Origin: Streptomyces huiliensis
Lineage (GTDB): Bacteria; Actinomycetota; Actinomycetes; Streptomycetales; Streptomycetaceae
Assembly (NCBI RefSeq): GCF_020037025.1
Contig: NZ_JAIQLH010000093.1
Span: 1 to 51,027 of the forward strand
Direction of reading: 5' to 3'
DNA length: 51,027 nucleotides
The number at the start of each line of letters is the position of its first letter. Positions within the stretch are counted from its first letter, which is position 1. This document shows, piece by piece, positions 7,779-19,920 of the stretch. Below the pieces are notes generated by a model that was given only the letters and a program-made list of their open reading frames with translations, did not search any database and was not told the origin of the DNA. The translations under genes and the position numbers were made by a program.

Positions 7779-10700
7779 CGGCCGGCCTCCGTCTCGTCCT
7801 CGTCCGGGCCGAAGGCGGCGGCCAGTTCCCGTTCCACCAGCTCGGCCTGGCCCGCCACCGTGGGGGAGGCGAAGAACGCGGCCAGCGACAGCTCCACCCC
7901 CAGGTCCTCGCGGAGGTCGTCCACGACGCCCAGCGCGAGCAGCGAGTGGCCGCCCAGCGCCAGGAAGTCGGCGTCCGGGTCGGTGACCTCGCGGTCCAGG
8001 GCACGCGCCCAGGCCGCCGCCACCGCCTGCTGGAGCGGCGTCAGTTCGCGGGCCGACGCGTCCGCCGCGTCCGGACCGGACAGGGGGAGGCCGGCGAGCG
8101 CGGCCCGGTCGACCTTCCCGTTGGCCGTCACCGGCAGCCGGTCCGTCAGCGACCAGGCCGAGGGCACCATGTGGGCGGGCAGCAGCCCGGCCAGGTGCTC
8201 GCGGAGCGCCGCGGGCGACGGCCGTCCGCCGTCGGCGGGGACGACGAAGGCGGCGAGCCGCGCGTCCACCGTGCTCCCGCCGTCGGACGCGTCCGGCCGC
8301 AGGACCGTCACCGCGGCGTCCGCCACCCCGGCGTGCGACCGCAGCGCGTGCTCGATCTCGCCCGGCTCGATGCGGTAACCGCGCACCTTCACCTGGTCGT
8401 CCAGCCGCCCGTGGAAGTCCAGCGTGCCGTCGGGGCGGGCCGAGACCAGGTCGCCGGTCCGGTAGAGCCGGCCGTGCCCGGGGTCGGCCGGGTCCTCGAC
8501 GAACGCCTCCGCGGTGCGCTCCGGCTGTCCCAGGTAGCCCAGGGCCAGCCGGGAGCCGCCGATCCACAGCTCGCCCCGGACCCCGACGGGCACCGGCGCG
8601 CCGTGCTCGTCCCGGACGTGTGCCGTCGCCCCGGCGATGGGCCGGCCGATGGGCGGCGGCTCCTCGCCGTCCGCCGGGAGCACCCGGTGGGCGGTGGCGA
8701 AGCTGGTGGCCTCGGTGGGCCCGTAGCCGTTGACCAGCTCCAGCCAGGGATGGCGGCGCAGCACGGCGTGCGCGAGCCGGCCGGACAGTGCCTCCCCGCC
8801 GACGATCACGCTCCGCAGCACGCCGAAGACGGCCGAGCCGCGGGCCGCGAGGTGGTGGAAGAGCGCCGTGGTGAACAGGGCCACCGTCGCGCCCAGCCGC
8901 TCCACGTCCCGGGCCAGGCCGTCCAGCGACTCCCGGTCCGCCGTGGACACCACGGCGGCGGCGCCGTTGGCCAGCGCCGTCCACAGCTCGAACGGCGAGG
9001 CGTCGAAGGCGAGCGGCGAGTGGAAGAGGACCCGGTCGCGCGGGGTCACCGTCAGGAACTCCGGCTCCGTCACCAGGCCCGCCACGGCCCGGTGCGGGAT
9101 CGCGACGGCCTTGGGGCGGCCGGTCGACCCGGAGGTGAACATGGTGTACGCCACGGCGTCCGCGTCGTACGCGCACGGCTCCGGCAGCTCCCGCTCCCCG
9201 AGCGGCGCGCCCTCGTCGGCCGCACCGCCCGTCGAGACGGCCAGCGCCCGGTCCGCCGGCACCCCGGCTGCCTCCAGCAGGTCCTTGCGACCCACCGTGA
9301 GGATCACGCCGGCGTCCGCCAGCATGGCGGCGATCCGGGCGCGCGGGTACGCCGCGTCCAGCGGCACGTAGTGGCCGCCGGCCCACCAGACGGCGAGCTG
9401 GGTCACCGCGACGCCGGTCGAGTGCGGCAGCAGGACGCCGACCGCGTCGCCCCGGCCGACGCCGCGTGCGCGCAGCACGCCCGCGAGGCGGCGGGCGGCG
9501 TCGGTCAGATCGGCGTACGTGAGGGTGTCGTCGCCGTCCCGCACGGCGAGGGCGGACGGCGTGGTGCCGGCGTGCGCCAGTACGCGGCCGAGGACGCCGC
9601 TCGGGCGGCCTGCGGCCTCATCCGGGTGGTTCGTGGCTCCGGTCGGGCGGCTCGCCGCCTCCGCCGGGTGGGCCGTGGTCGCGGCCGGGTGGCCCGTCGC
9701 CCGAGCCGTGTGGTCCGGCGTCGCGCCCGGGTGGTTCACCGCCGGCCCTGCGGCCGACGACGCGGCTCGCGCCGGCGATGTGGCCTGTGCCGGAGCCGCC
9801 GCCTGCGTGGATGACGCTCCCGCCGATGCGGTCGCCTGCGTCGACGATGTCGCCGGCCCCTGCCGCGCGTCCAGCAGCGCCGCCAGCGTCCGCAGATCGG
9901 GCTGGCGCAGGACCTCCGGTGCCCGTAGCCGGACGCCGCAGTGCTCCTCCAGGGCCGTCAGCAGGCGCGCGGCTGAGAGCGAATCACCGCCCGACTTGAG
10001 GAAGTTGGCGTCCGCCCCGAGGTCCGGGCGGCCCAGCAGCTCCCGGCACAGGCCGACGACCAGGTCCTCGGTCGTGCGGTCCGTCGTCTCACCCGGGCGG
10101 TCCGCCGCCGGTTCCGCGACCGACGCCGACGGTGCGGCCACCGGCCCCCGCCGCGCGTCGAGCAGCGCCGCCAGTGCCCGCAGGTCGGGCTGGCGCAGGA
10201 CCTCCGGTGCCCGGAGCCGGATGCCGCAGTGCTCCTCCAGGGCGGTCAGCAGGCGCGCCGCGGAGAGCGAATCGCCGCCCGAGGCGAGGAAGTTGGCGTC
10301 CGCCGCCAGGCCGGGGCGGCCCAGCAGCTCGCGGCACAGGCCGACGACCAGGTCCTCGGTCGGGGACGGCGCCTGAGGAACCTGGGCGGGCGACGGTGCC
10401 CCGGCAGCCTCGGTGGGCGACGGCGCCTGAGGAGCCGCGGCCCCCTCCCGCCGCCCGGCGAGCAGTGCCTCGCGGTCCACCTTGCCGTTCACGTCCACCG
10501 GGAAGGCGTCCACGAACCGCACCGCCGCCGGCACCGCCTGCTCCGGCAGCCAGCCGCGTACCGCGGCCAGCAGCTCGTCCGCGGAGGGCGAGGCCGCGCC
10601 GGGCGCCGGCCGGACGAAGGCGACGAGCCGGACCCCGCCCCCGGCGGCGGTGTCCGCCGCGACGACCGTGCGCAGCACGCGCGGGTCCCGCTCGAACGCC

Positions 10701-12001
10701 GCCTCGACCTCGGCCGGTTCGATACGCACGCCGCGCACCTTCAGCTGGGCGTCCAGCCGACCGAGGAACTCCAGCACCCCGTCCGGCCGCATCCGCACCC
10801 GGTCACCGGTGCGGTACACCCGGTCGGTGCCCGTCACCCCGGCCGGCGGCGGTACGAAGCGCCGCGCGGTCAGCTCGGGGTCCAGGTAGCCGATGGCCAG
10901 GCCGTCGCCGCCGACCCGCAGCTCGCCCGGCTCGCCGTGCGGCACCAGCCGCCCGTCGGCGTCGGTCACGCAGGCGACGACGCCCGGCAGCGGCGTGCCG
11001 ATGGGCGGCGGGACGGACGCGTCGGCGCCGTTCAGGGCGTGGGCCGTCACCAGGACGGTCGCCTCGGCCGGGCCGTAGTTGTTGTCCACGCGCGCGGTCA
11101 CGTCAGGGCCCGGGACGCGGCGCAGCCGGTCGCCGCCGGTGCTCAGGTGACGCAGCGGCAGGTCGCGCGGCCAGGGGCGTTCGAGGACGAGTTCGGCCAG
11201 CGGGGTGGGCAGGATCGCCACCGTCACGCCGGCGCGGCGCCACCAGTCCGTCAGCGCCTGCGGGTCCCAGCGGACCTCGTCCGGCGCGACGCTTAGCGCG
11301 GCCCCGGACGTCAGGCCCGCCCACAGCTCCATCAGGTGCGGGTCGAAGGCCACGCCGATCAGCAGGTTGTGCCGGTCGCCCGGGCCGCAGCCCGTCCGGC
11401 CCGTGTACCAGTCCAGCCGGGCGGCCAGCGCCGCGGAGCTCACCGCCACGGCCTTCGGCACGCCCGTGGTGCCGGAGGTGAGGACGGCGTACAGGGTGCC
11501 CTCCGGCGCGCCGCGCCGGGTCCCCGCGGGGGTGGCGGGGAACGCCGCGACGGCCTCCCCGGTGACGTTGGCGCCGGCGGCCGGGAGCGGCAGCGGCAGC
11601 GTGCCGGACGCCAGGGCGGCGCCCGGCAGCGCGTCGGCGGAGCCGATGAGGCAGGTCACCCGGAGCACGTCCGCGACGGCCGCCAGCCGCCGCTCGCCGG
11701 GGCGCGGCCCCAGCGGCAGGTAGACGGCGCCGAGCCGGGCCAGCGCGACGGCCGTCGCGACCAGGGCCGCGGAGCGGTCCAGGCAGACCCCGACCAGGTC
11801 GCCCGGCCGCACCCGGTCGCGCAGCGCGTCGGCGGTCTGGTCGGCCAGGGCGTCCAGTTCGGCGTAGGTCCAGGTCAGGTCGCCGTCCTCGACGGCGGGG
11901 GCGGACGGATCGCGCAGGACCCGGTCCGCGAAGCGGGCCAGGACGTCGTCCGGCCCGCGCTCGGCGCGCTCGGCGCCGTACGCGACAGATGCAGTGGTCA
12001 T
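7775..12001 (-). CDS. NRPS: A-PCP-PCP-A-PCP (cluster A)
   Basis: The 1408-aa protein has this order: A1 (about 15-510), PCP1 (about 547-617), PCP2 (about 643-713), an Ala/Thr/His/Pro-rich linker (about 714-800), A2 (about 800-1300) and PCP3 (about 1320-1390). All three PCPs keep the modified Ser (SGGDSLS, SGGDSLS, LGGHSLL). By manual alignment to GrsA numbering, A1 reads D-P-M-I-S-G-N-V-L, which I cannot assign. A2 reads D-A-F-F-I-G-G-S-F, close to Val/Ile codes. Both keep the A10 lysine (NGKVDR). There is no condensation domain, so A2 does not sit in a normal C-A-PCP module and condensation must come from the stand-alone C or the other cluster proteins. PCP1 and PCP2 are nearly identical. 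ATG 12001 has GAGG ~6 nt upstream; the gene starts 53 bp after the acyl-CoA dehydrogenase stop. Confidence 0.88.
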   Translation of the reverse strand: MTTASVAYGAERAERGPDDVLARFADRVLRDPSAPAVEDGDLTWTYAELDALADQTADALRDRVRPGDLVGVCLDRSAALVATAVALARLGAVYLPLGPRPGERRLAAVADVLRVTCLIGSADALPGAALASGTLPLPLPAAGANVTGEAVAAFPATPAGTRRGAPEGTLYAVLTSGTTGVPKAVAVSSAALAARLDWYTGRTGCGPGDRHNLLIGVAFDPHLMELWAGLTSGAALSVAPDEVRWDPQALTDWWRRAGVTVAILPTPLAELVLERPWPRDLPLRHLSTGGDRLRRVPGPDVTARVDNNYGPAEATVLVTAHALNGADASVPPPIGTPLPGVVACVTDADGRLVPHGEPGELRVGGDGLAIGYLDPELTARRFVPPPAGVTGTDRVYRTGDRVRMRPDGVLEFLGRLDAQLKVRGVRIEPAEVEAAFERDPRVLRTVVAADTAAGGGVRLVAFVRPAPGAASPSADELLAAVRGWLPEQAVPAAVRFVDAFPVDVNGKVDREALLAGRREGAAAPQAPSPTEAAGAPSPAQVPQAPSPTEDLVVGLCRELLGRPGLAADANFLASGGDSLSAARLLTALEEHCGIRLRAPEVLRQPDLRALAALLDARRGPVAAPSASVAEPAADRPGETTDRTTEDLVVGLCRELLGRPDLGADANFLKSGGDSLSAARLLTALEEHCGVRLRAPEVLRQPDLRTLAALLDARQGPATSSTQATASAGASSTQAAAPAQATSPARAASSAAGPAVNHPGATPDHTARATGHPAATTAHPAEAASRPTGATNHPDEAAGRPSGVLGRVLAHAGTTPSALAVRDGDDTLTYADLTDAARRLAGVLRARGVGRGDAVGVLLPHSTGVAVTQLAVWWAGGHYVPLDAAYPRARIAAMLADAGVILTVGRKDLLEAAGVPADRALAVSTGGAADEGAPLGERELPEPCAYDADAVAYTMFTSGSTGRPKAVAIPHRAVAGLVTEPEFLTVTPRDRVLFHSPLAFDASPFELWTALANGAAAVVSTADRESLDGLARDVERLGATVALFTTALFHHLAARGSAVFGVLRSVIVGGEALSGRLAHAVLRRHPWLELVNGYGPTEATSFATAHRVLPADGEEPPPIGRPIAGATAHVRDEHGAPVPVGVRGELWIGGSRLALGYLGQPERTAEAFVEDPADPGHGRLYRTGDLVSARPDGTLDFHGRLDDQVKVRGYRIEPGEIEHALRSHAGVADAAVTVLRPDASDGGSTVDARLAAFVVPADGGRPSPAALREHLAGLLPAHMVPSAWSLTDRLPVTANGKVDRAALAGLPLSGPDAADASARELTPLQQAVAAAWARALDREVTDPDADFLALGGHSLLALGVVDDLREDLGVELSLAAFFASPTVAGQAELVERELAAAFGPDEDETEAGR
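9863..10073. repeat. Direct repeat copy 1 (encodes PCP2)
   Basis: This 211-bp stretch aligns without gaps to 10151-10361 at a constant offset of 288 bp (96 codons), with only scattered substitutions. It encodes the second carrier domain of the A-PCP-PCP-A-PCP protein. The high nucleotide identity, including third positions, points to a recent in-frame duplication or to gene conversion. Confidence 0.9.
10151..10361. repeat. Direct repeat copy 2 (encodes PCP1)
   Basis: This is the partner of the 9863-10073 repeat and encodes the first carrier domain. The 77 bp between the copies encode a Pro/Ser/Ala/Thr-rich spacer. Just beyond this copy (about 10362-10430) is a shorter in-frame repeat encoding a QAPSPTE/GAPSPAQ-type linker. 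Confidence 0.9.
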
Positions 12002-12054
12002 GATGTCCTCGATCGAGACGAAGAGGGACGCGAGGTTCGGTGGGCGGCCAACGG

Positions 12055-13208
12055 TCAGCCCAGCCCCATGGCCCGGGCGACGATCACCTTCTGGATCTCC
12101 GAGGTCCCCTCGATGATCGTCATCATCCGGACGTACCGGTACAGGAACTCCAGCGGATGCCCGCGCACCCAGCCCGTCGCCCCGTGCACCCGCAGCGCGC
12201 GGTCCACCACGCGCACGGCCGTCTCGGAGGCGGTGAGCTTGGCCAGCGCCGCGTTCTCCGGGGCCTCGGTCCCGTCGTCCACCAGCCGGGCGCAGGCCAG
12301 CGTCAGCAGCTTGGCCGCCTCGACCTCCGCCCGGCTGGTCACCAGGTGCTCCTGGACGTGCTGGTACGCGCCGATGCGCTCGCCGAACGCCCGCCGCTCG
12401 CGGGCGTACTCGACGCCGGTCCGCAGCGCGTACTCGGCGATGCCGTTGCACATCGCGGCCACCACGAGCCGGCCGCGGGACAGGCTGTCGATGCCGTGGC
12501 CCAGCGCCGCGCCGATCCCCGGCTCGCCGCCGACGACCGCGTCGGCCGGCAACTCCACGTCGTCCAGGATCAGTTCGTACAGCTCCTCGCCGGACATGCC
12601 GGCGTAGCACTGGCCGATGCGAAGCCGCGGGTGGTCCATCGGGACGATGAACGCCGTCGCGCCCGCCTCCGCCTGGGCCACGACGATCGCGAAGTCCGCG
12701 TGCCCGGCGTTGCTGACGAACGTCTTGCGGCCGGACAGCACCCAGCCGCCGTCGTCCCGCCGGCCGGCGGTGCTGGTCAGCCGGAAGGCGTCGGACCCGG
12801 CGTTGGGCTCGGTGAGCGCCAGGCAGCGCGTCGCCTCGCCGCGCACCAGCGGTTTGAGGTACCGCTCGATCTGCTCGGGCGTGCCCTGCCGCAGCAGCGG
12901 ACTGGGCCCGTCCGAGCCCGCCAGCGCGTACGGCGCCAGCGGGCAGCCGCTGCTCCCCGCCGCGTGGTGCAGCTGCACGACGGCGGTGAACGGCATGCCG
13001 GAGCCGCCCAGTTCCTCCGGGTGGTCGGCGGCGTAGAAGCCCAGCTTCGCCGACCGCCGCCGCACGTACGCCCGCATCTCGGCCGGGGGCAGGTCGCCGC
13101 TCTCCGGCAGCTCGGCGGCCAGCGGCACCAGCTCGCGGCGGACGAACGACGTGAACGAGTCGACGATCTCGCGGTGGTCGGCCTCCAGGACCGACGACGG
13201 GGAGGTGC

Positions 13209-13212
<4 letters not shown>
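12055..13212 (-). CDS. Acyl-CoA dehydrogenase-like flavoprotein (cluster A tailoring)
   Basis: The 385-aa protein spans the three domains of the acyl-CoA dehydrogenase fold. It has the N-terminal helical region with GFYAADHPEELGGSG, the FAD-contacting middle domain (CLALTEPNAGSDA, and SGRKTFVSNAGHAD where IT..I/W.SN is usual) and the C-terminal helical domain ending MTIIEGTSEIQK. The Glu of IIEGTSE, the usual catalytic base position in one large branch, is present. In peptide clusters such enzymes can desaturate a carrier-bound acyl or aminoacyl group, for example proline to pyrrole, or an acyl starter. No Pro-type A domain is seen, so the substrate is unknown. ATG 13212 overlaps the upstream NRPS stop by four bases (ATGA), placing it firmly in the operon. 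Confidence 0.9.
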
Positions 13213-16316
<3,104 letters not shown>

Positions 16317-16458
16317 GGTGGTGCCTTTCCGTAGGGGTGGGGGATGAGGCGGATTCGAGAGGTGCCGGCGCGGTCCCGCCGGGTGGGCGGGGACGCGCCG
16401 GGGGCGGCGGCCGGCCGGTGGGCCGGGCGCGCCGCGCCGGTGGTGGGGGAGTGGTGGG

Positions 16459-17760
16459 TCAGGCGGTGGCGAGGACGGAGACGAGGGCCGCGAAAGCGTC
16501 CTCGGCCCGGTCGTCGTCGACGTCCGAACGCCGCCACGCCATGCGGACGAGCAGGTCGTCGCCGTACGAGACGGACACCGCGAACGGCGCCTGGAGCGGC
16601 CGGTCGTCGAGGTGCGTCTCGCGCCCGGTCGCGCCGCCGAGCCGCAGCGGCGGCCGGCGGCCGAGGTCCTCGAAGGTGAGCAGCCCGTCGAACCGCCCGG
16701 ACCAGGGGGCGCCGGCGCCGCGGACGGCGTGCACCACCTCGTCGAAGGGCGCGTCGGCGTGGTCCAGGTCGTCCCACCAGGCGGCGGTGCGGGCCTCCGG
16801 GCCCTCGGCGTCGGCCGGGTGGGCGACGGTGTTGAGGAAGCAGCCCAGCACCGGCTCGGCGGCGGCCGGTCTGCCGCCCCACGGGTAGCCGAGGGCCGGG
16901 ACGTGCTCCGCGCCGTACAGCGTGCGGGCGGCGCGGGCGCAGGCGTCGAGCGCGGTGGGGAAGGCCGCCGCCCGGCCGTCGCCGGCCGGCAGCGGCAGCC
17001 GCAGCCGGGTGCTCCCGGTGCCGTCCGCTCCGGGGCGGTCCCGTGGCGGGGGCGGCGGGCGGAGGCCGGACAGCCGGCGGGCCCAGTAGGCGCGGGCCGC
17101 CGGGGCGGACGCGCGCTCCTCGGCGGAGAGTTGGAGCTCGACGGCCTCGCGGTAGGCGGCGGCGCCCGCCGTCGTCCGTGCTTCCGGTATGTCGTGGGGG
17201 CCGAGGCCCTCGGCGTAGGCGCGGGTGAGGCCGTCGGTGATGCCGCCGAGCGACTGCTCGTCGCAGACGGCGTGGTCGAGGACGAGGGCGAGGACGTCCT
17301 CGGTGTCTCCGGTGGGCTCGGTGCCTCCGGTGGGCTCGGTGGCGCCGGTGGCGAGGAAGAACCGCAGCGGCGGCCCGTCGGCCGGCCAGTCGGCCAGGGC
17401 CCGCGGCAGCACCTCCGCCGCCGTCGCCCCCGGCGGGACCGGGACCTCCCGGACCCACCCCACGGGCGCGCCGAGCCGCTGCACGGGCACGCCCCGGCTC
17501 ACCTCCGGGCGGACCCGCAACGCCGGGTGCAGGGCGGCCAGATGGCCGGCCGCCGCCTCCAGCCGTGCGACGTCGACGGACCCGGCGGGGAAGGCGAAGA
17601 ACAGCGGGACGAGCGCGGGCCGCCCGGCCGGGTCCAGCCGGCGGGCGAGGAGGAACCTCCGCTGGGCCCCGGTGACGGGCAGCGGGGCGGCGGCGCCCTC
17701 GGAGCCGGTGAGCCGCCGGTAGCGGTCGAGGTAGGAGGAGGTGATGCTGGGGGACTGCAC
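16459..17760 (-). CDS. Stand-alone condensation-like domain with degenerate active site (cluster A)
   Basis: This 433-aa protein is a single condensation-superfamily domain. The core His motif reads D162-H-A-V-C-D-E168 instead of HHxxxDG. The second His and the Asp are kept, but the first His is Asp and the final Gly is Glu. Other features of the fold are visible (LPVTGAQRRFLLARRL near the N-terminus, GCFLNTVAHP in the latch region). It may be an active divergent C domain, a starter or ester-forming enzyme, or a structural partner. GTG 17760 has an excellent GGGAGG 6 nt upstream. A short in-frame repeat TEPTGG/TEPTGD near 141-152 is likely a slippage product in a loop. A 142-bp gap separates it from the C-A-PCP gene downstream. 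Confidence 0.8.
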   Translation of the reverse strand: MQSPSITSSYLDRYRRLTGSEGAAAPLPVTGAQRRFLLARRLDPAGRPALVPLFFAFPAGSVDVARLEAAAGHLAALHPALRVRPEVSRGVPVQRLGAPVGWVREVPVPPGATAAEVLPRALADWPADGPPLRFFLATGATEPTGGTEPTGDTEDVLALVLDHAVCDEQSLGGITDGLTRAYAEGLGPHDIPEARTTAGAAAYREAVELQLSAEERASAPAARAYWARRLSGLRPPPPPRDRPGADGTGSTRLRLPLPAGDGRAAAFPTALDACARAARTLYGAEHVPALGYPWGGRPAAAEPVLGCFLNTVAHPADAEGPEARTAAWWDDLDHADAPFDEVVHAVRGAGAPWSGRFDGLLTFEDLGRRPPLRLGGATGRETHLDDRPLQAPFAVSVSYGDDLLVRMAWRRSDVDDDRAEDAFAALVSVLATA

Positions 17761-17827
17761 GGTGACCTCCCGCGCGCCGGGAGCGGCGCGGCGGTTCGAA
17801 GGACAGGGGAGCAGGGAAGGGAGGGCC

Positions 17828-19096
17828 TCAGCCCGCGACGGGCACGGCCGGCAGGTCGCGCTGCCGCCGCAGGGGCGAGAGCAGCAGGGGCAGCGGCACC
17901 AGCAGGAAGCCCGCGGCGCACAGCCAGACGGCGGCCCGGGCGCCGTACGCCCCGGCGACGGCCCCGCCGACCAGGGCGCCGAAGGGCATCATGCCCCACA
18001 CGACGAAGCGGAGGGTGGCGTTCATGCGGCCCAGCAGCGCGTCGGGGCAGAGCAGTTGGCGGAAGCTGACCTGGGCGACGTTGTAGACCACGGCGCCGAA
18101 GAAGACCACCGCCTCGCCGACGGCGAACCAGGCCGCCGCGGCGCCGCGCCCGGCCAGCGGCCAGAGCAGGGCGAACGGCCCGGTGACGAGCGGGGCGAGC
18201 CAGATGACGCGGGCTCTGCCGACGGCCCGGCCGAGGACGTCCGCGCACAGCGCCCCGCCGAGACCGCCGACGGCCGCCGCCGACAGCATCAGTCCGACGG
18301 CACTCGCGGGCAGGTCGAGCACCCGGACCAGGAACACCGTCTGCACGGCCGTCAGCATGGCGGCGAAGAAGTTGGCGACCGCCGTCGAGCAGGCGATCAT
18401 GCGCAGCGCGGGATTGCGGAAGACGAAGGCGAGCCCTTCGGCGATCTGGGCCCGCAGCGGCTCGCCGCCGGAGGGGGCGGGCGGGGGCTCGGGGGTACGG
18501 ATGCCGCGCAGGCAGAGGGCGGAGACGAGGTAGCCCAGGGCGTTGGCCAGCAGGGCGAGGGGCGCTCCGGCGACCTGCACGAGGACGCCGCCCACCCCCG
18601 GGCCCGCCATCTGGGCGGAGGAACGGACGGTCTCCAGGGCGCCGTTGCCCGCCACCAGCTTCTCGCGGGGGAGGAGGGACGGCAGGTAGCTCTGGTGCGC
18701 GATGTCGAAGAAGACCGTGGCGACGCCGGTGACCAGGGCGACCACGTAGAGCTGGGTCATCGTCAGGACCCCGGCCCAGGCGGCCAGGGGCAGCGCCGCC
18801 ATGGCCAGGGCACGGAGGACGTCCGCGCGGATCAGCACCGGGAGCCGGCGCATCCGGTCCACCCAGGCCCCCGCCGGCAGACCCACCAGCAGGAACGCGG
18901 CGGTCTCGGCGGCGGTCAGGAACCCGGTCTGCAGCGGCGAGGCGTCGAGCTCCACGACGGCGACCAGCGGCAGGGCCACCAGGGTCACCTGCGCGCCCAG
19001 CTGACCCGCCGCCGCGCCGGACAGCAGCAGCCGGAAGTCCCGGAAGCCCCTGCCGCGTAACAGGCCGCCGCCGCTCTCGGACGTCATTGACAACAT
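17828..19096 (-). CDS. MFS exporter, EntS/MFS_3-like (cluster A)
   Basis: The 422-aa protein has about 12 hydrophobic segments and major-facilitator features, including a loop after TM2 reading GAWVDRMRRLPVLI (the GxLxDRxGRR-type motif). The sequence style (FRDFRLLLSGAAAGQLGAQ) resembles the enterobactin-exporter-like MFS_3 branch that exports natural products. It is the first gene of the minus-strand cluster A and likely exports its product. Start is ATG 19096 or the in-frame ATG 19087. Neither has a clear Shine-Dalgarno, and a weak TTGACT/CAAATC pair just upstream would place transcription close to the start, so leaderless initiation is possible. The 262 bp upstream of it (19097-19358) contain no credible gene. 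Confidence 0.88.
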   Translation of the reverse strand: MLSMTSESGGGLLRGRGFRDFRLLLSGAAAGQLGAQVTLVALPLVAVVELDASPLQTGFLTAAETAAFLLVGLPAGAWVDRMRRLPVLIRADVLRALAMAALPLAAWAGVLTMTQLYVVALVTGVATVFFDIAHQSYLPSLLPREKLVAGNGALETVRSSAQMAGPGVGGVLVQVAGAPLALLANALGYLVSALCLRGIRTPEPPPAPSGGEPLRAQIAEGLAFVFRNPALRMIACSTAVANFFAAMLTAVQTVFLVRVLDLPASAVGLMLSAAAVGGLGGALCADVLGRAVGRARVIWLAPLVTGPFALLWPLAGRGAAAAWFAVGEAVVFFGAVVYNVAQVSFRQLLCPDALLGRMNATLRFVVWGMMPFGALVGGAVAGAYGARAAVWLCAAGFLLVPLPLLLSPLRRQRDLPAVPVAG

Positions 19097-19358
19097 TTGA
19101 CAGAGATTTGGCTACGTCGACGGGTTCAGTCAAAAACTGCGGCTATTTCCGGTCAGTTGTGTTCGGATTGCGGACAGTGATGACAGGCCGATCGAGGTGG
19201 GGTGCGTGAACGACTTCGGTCCGTCAGCTGAACGACACATGACGTGACGCCTGGTGCGCTGCGTGATCGTCAGCGGGAGCGGCCGGGAGCGGTCCGAAAA
19301 GGGACGGGTCGCGCGGATGTCCGGAATTCGGTGTCGCGGCGGGCGGCCCGGCGCCGTC

Positions 19359-19856
19359 TCAGGTGCTCTGCACCTCGTGCACCCATGCCGTGAGCCCGGC
19401 CACGAACCCCGCGCGTTCCGCCGGTCCGAGCGTCGCCAGGGCGCGCAGCAGCGGCCCGCCGCGCCGGACCACGAAGGTCTCCAGCGGCTCCCGGTACGCC
19501 TCGGCCAGCGACACCAGGACGCGGCGGCGGTTGGCCGGGTCCTCGGCGCGCTCCACGACGCCCGCCCGGTGCAGCCCGCCGACGAGTTCGCTCGCCGTGG
19601 GCAGCGAGACGTGCAGCCGCTTGGCGATCTCGCCGACGCTCAGCGGTCCGGCGGCCAGCAGCTGCGGGAGCACGGCACCGTGACGAGCCGTCAGTCCGTG
19701 CGTGTCCATGGCGTCCCGCAGCGGCGCCGGCATGAGGTCGCGCACCGCGCCCGTGCGGAAGTAGGGCTCCAGGAGCGGGACGAGGCCGACCACGAGCGTG
19801 TCGTCGGAACGGCCGTGGACGGGGGCCGGGTGTGGGGGTGGTTCCGCTTGCTGCAT
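19359..19856 (-). CDS. MarR-family transcriptional regulator
   Basis: This 165-aa protein has a winged helix-turn-helix at about 65-125 (LTARHGAVLPQLLAAGPLSVGEIAKRLHVSLPTASELVGGLHRAGVVERAEDP, with the wing at NRRRVLVSL). That is the MarR layout: a dimer that binds a palindromic operator and is often released by a phenolic or oxidised ligand. ATG 19856 is chosen over the longer upstream frame because the longer frame would run through the divergent intergenic region and its palindrome. It is divergent from the questin-oxidase-like gene and upstream of the cluster A exporter, so either could be its target. No strong ribosome site is visible. Confidence 0.88.
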   Translation of the reverse strand: MQQAEPPPHPAPVHGRSDDTLVVGLVPLLEPYFRTGAVRDLMPAPLRDAMDTHGLTARHGAVLPQLLAAGPLSVGEIAKRLHVSLPTASELVGGLHRAGVVERAEDPANRRRVLVSLAEAYREPLETFVVRRGGPLLRALATLGPAERAGFVAGLTAWVHEVQST

Positions 19857-19891
19857 ACTGTCGAGTGTAAACGGTTCGGATTCACAAACTA

Positions 19892-19905
19892 TTCGGAACT
19901 CCGAA
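19892..19905. promoter_or_regulatory. Palindromic operator candidate between MarR gene and divergent oxidase gene
   Basis: TTCGGA-AC-TCCGAA is a perfect 6-bp inverted repeat with a 2-nt spacer. A further TTCGGA half-site lies at 19875-19880. The site is 36-49 bp upstream of the MarR start and within 30 bp of the divergent start, where a MarR dimer would block both promoters. Confidence 0.55.
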
Positions 19906-19920
19906 GGGTTGGTGTCCCAC

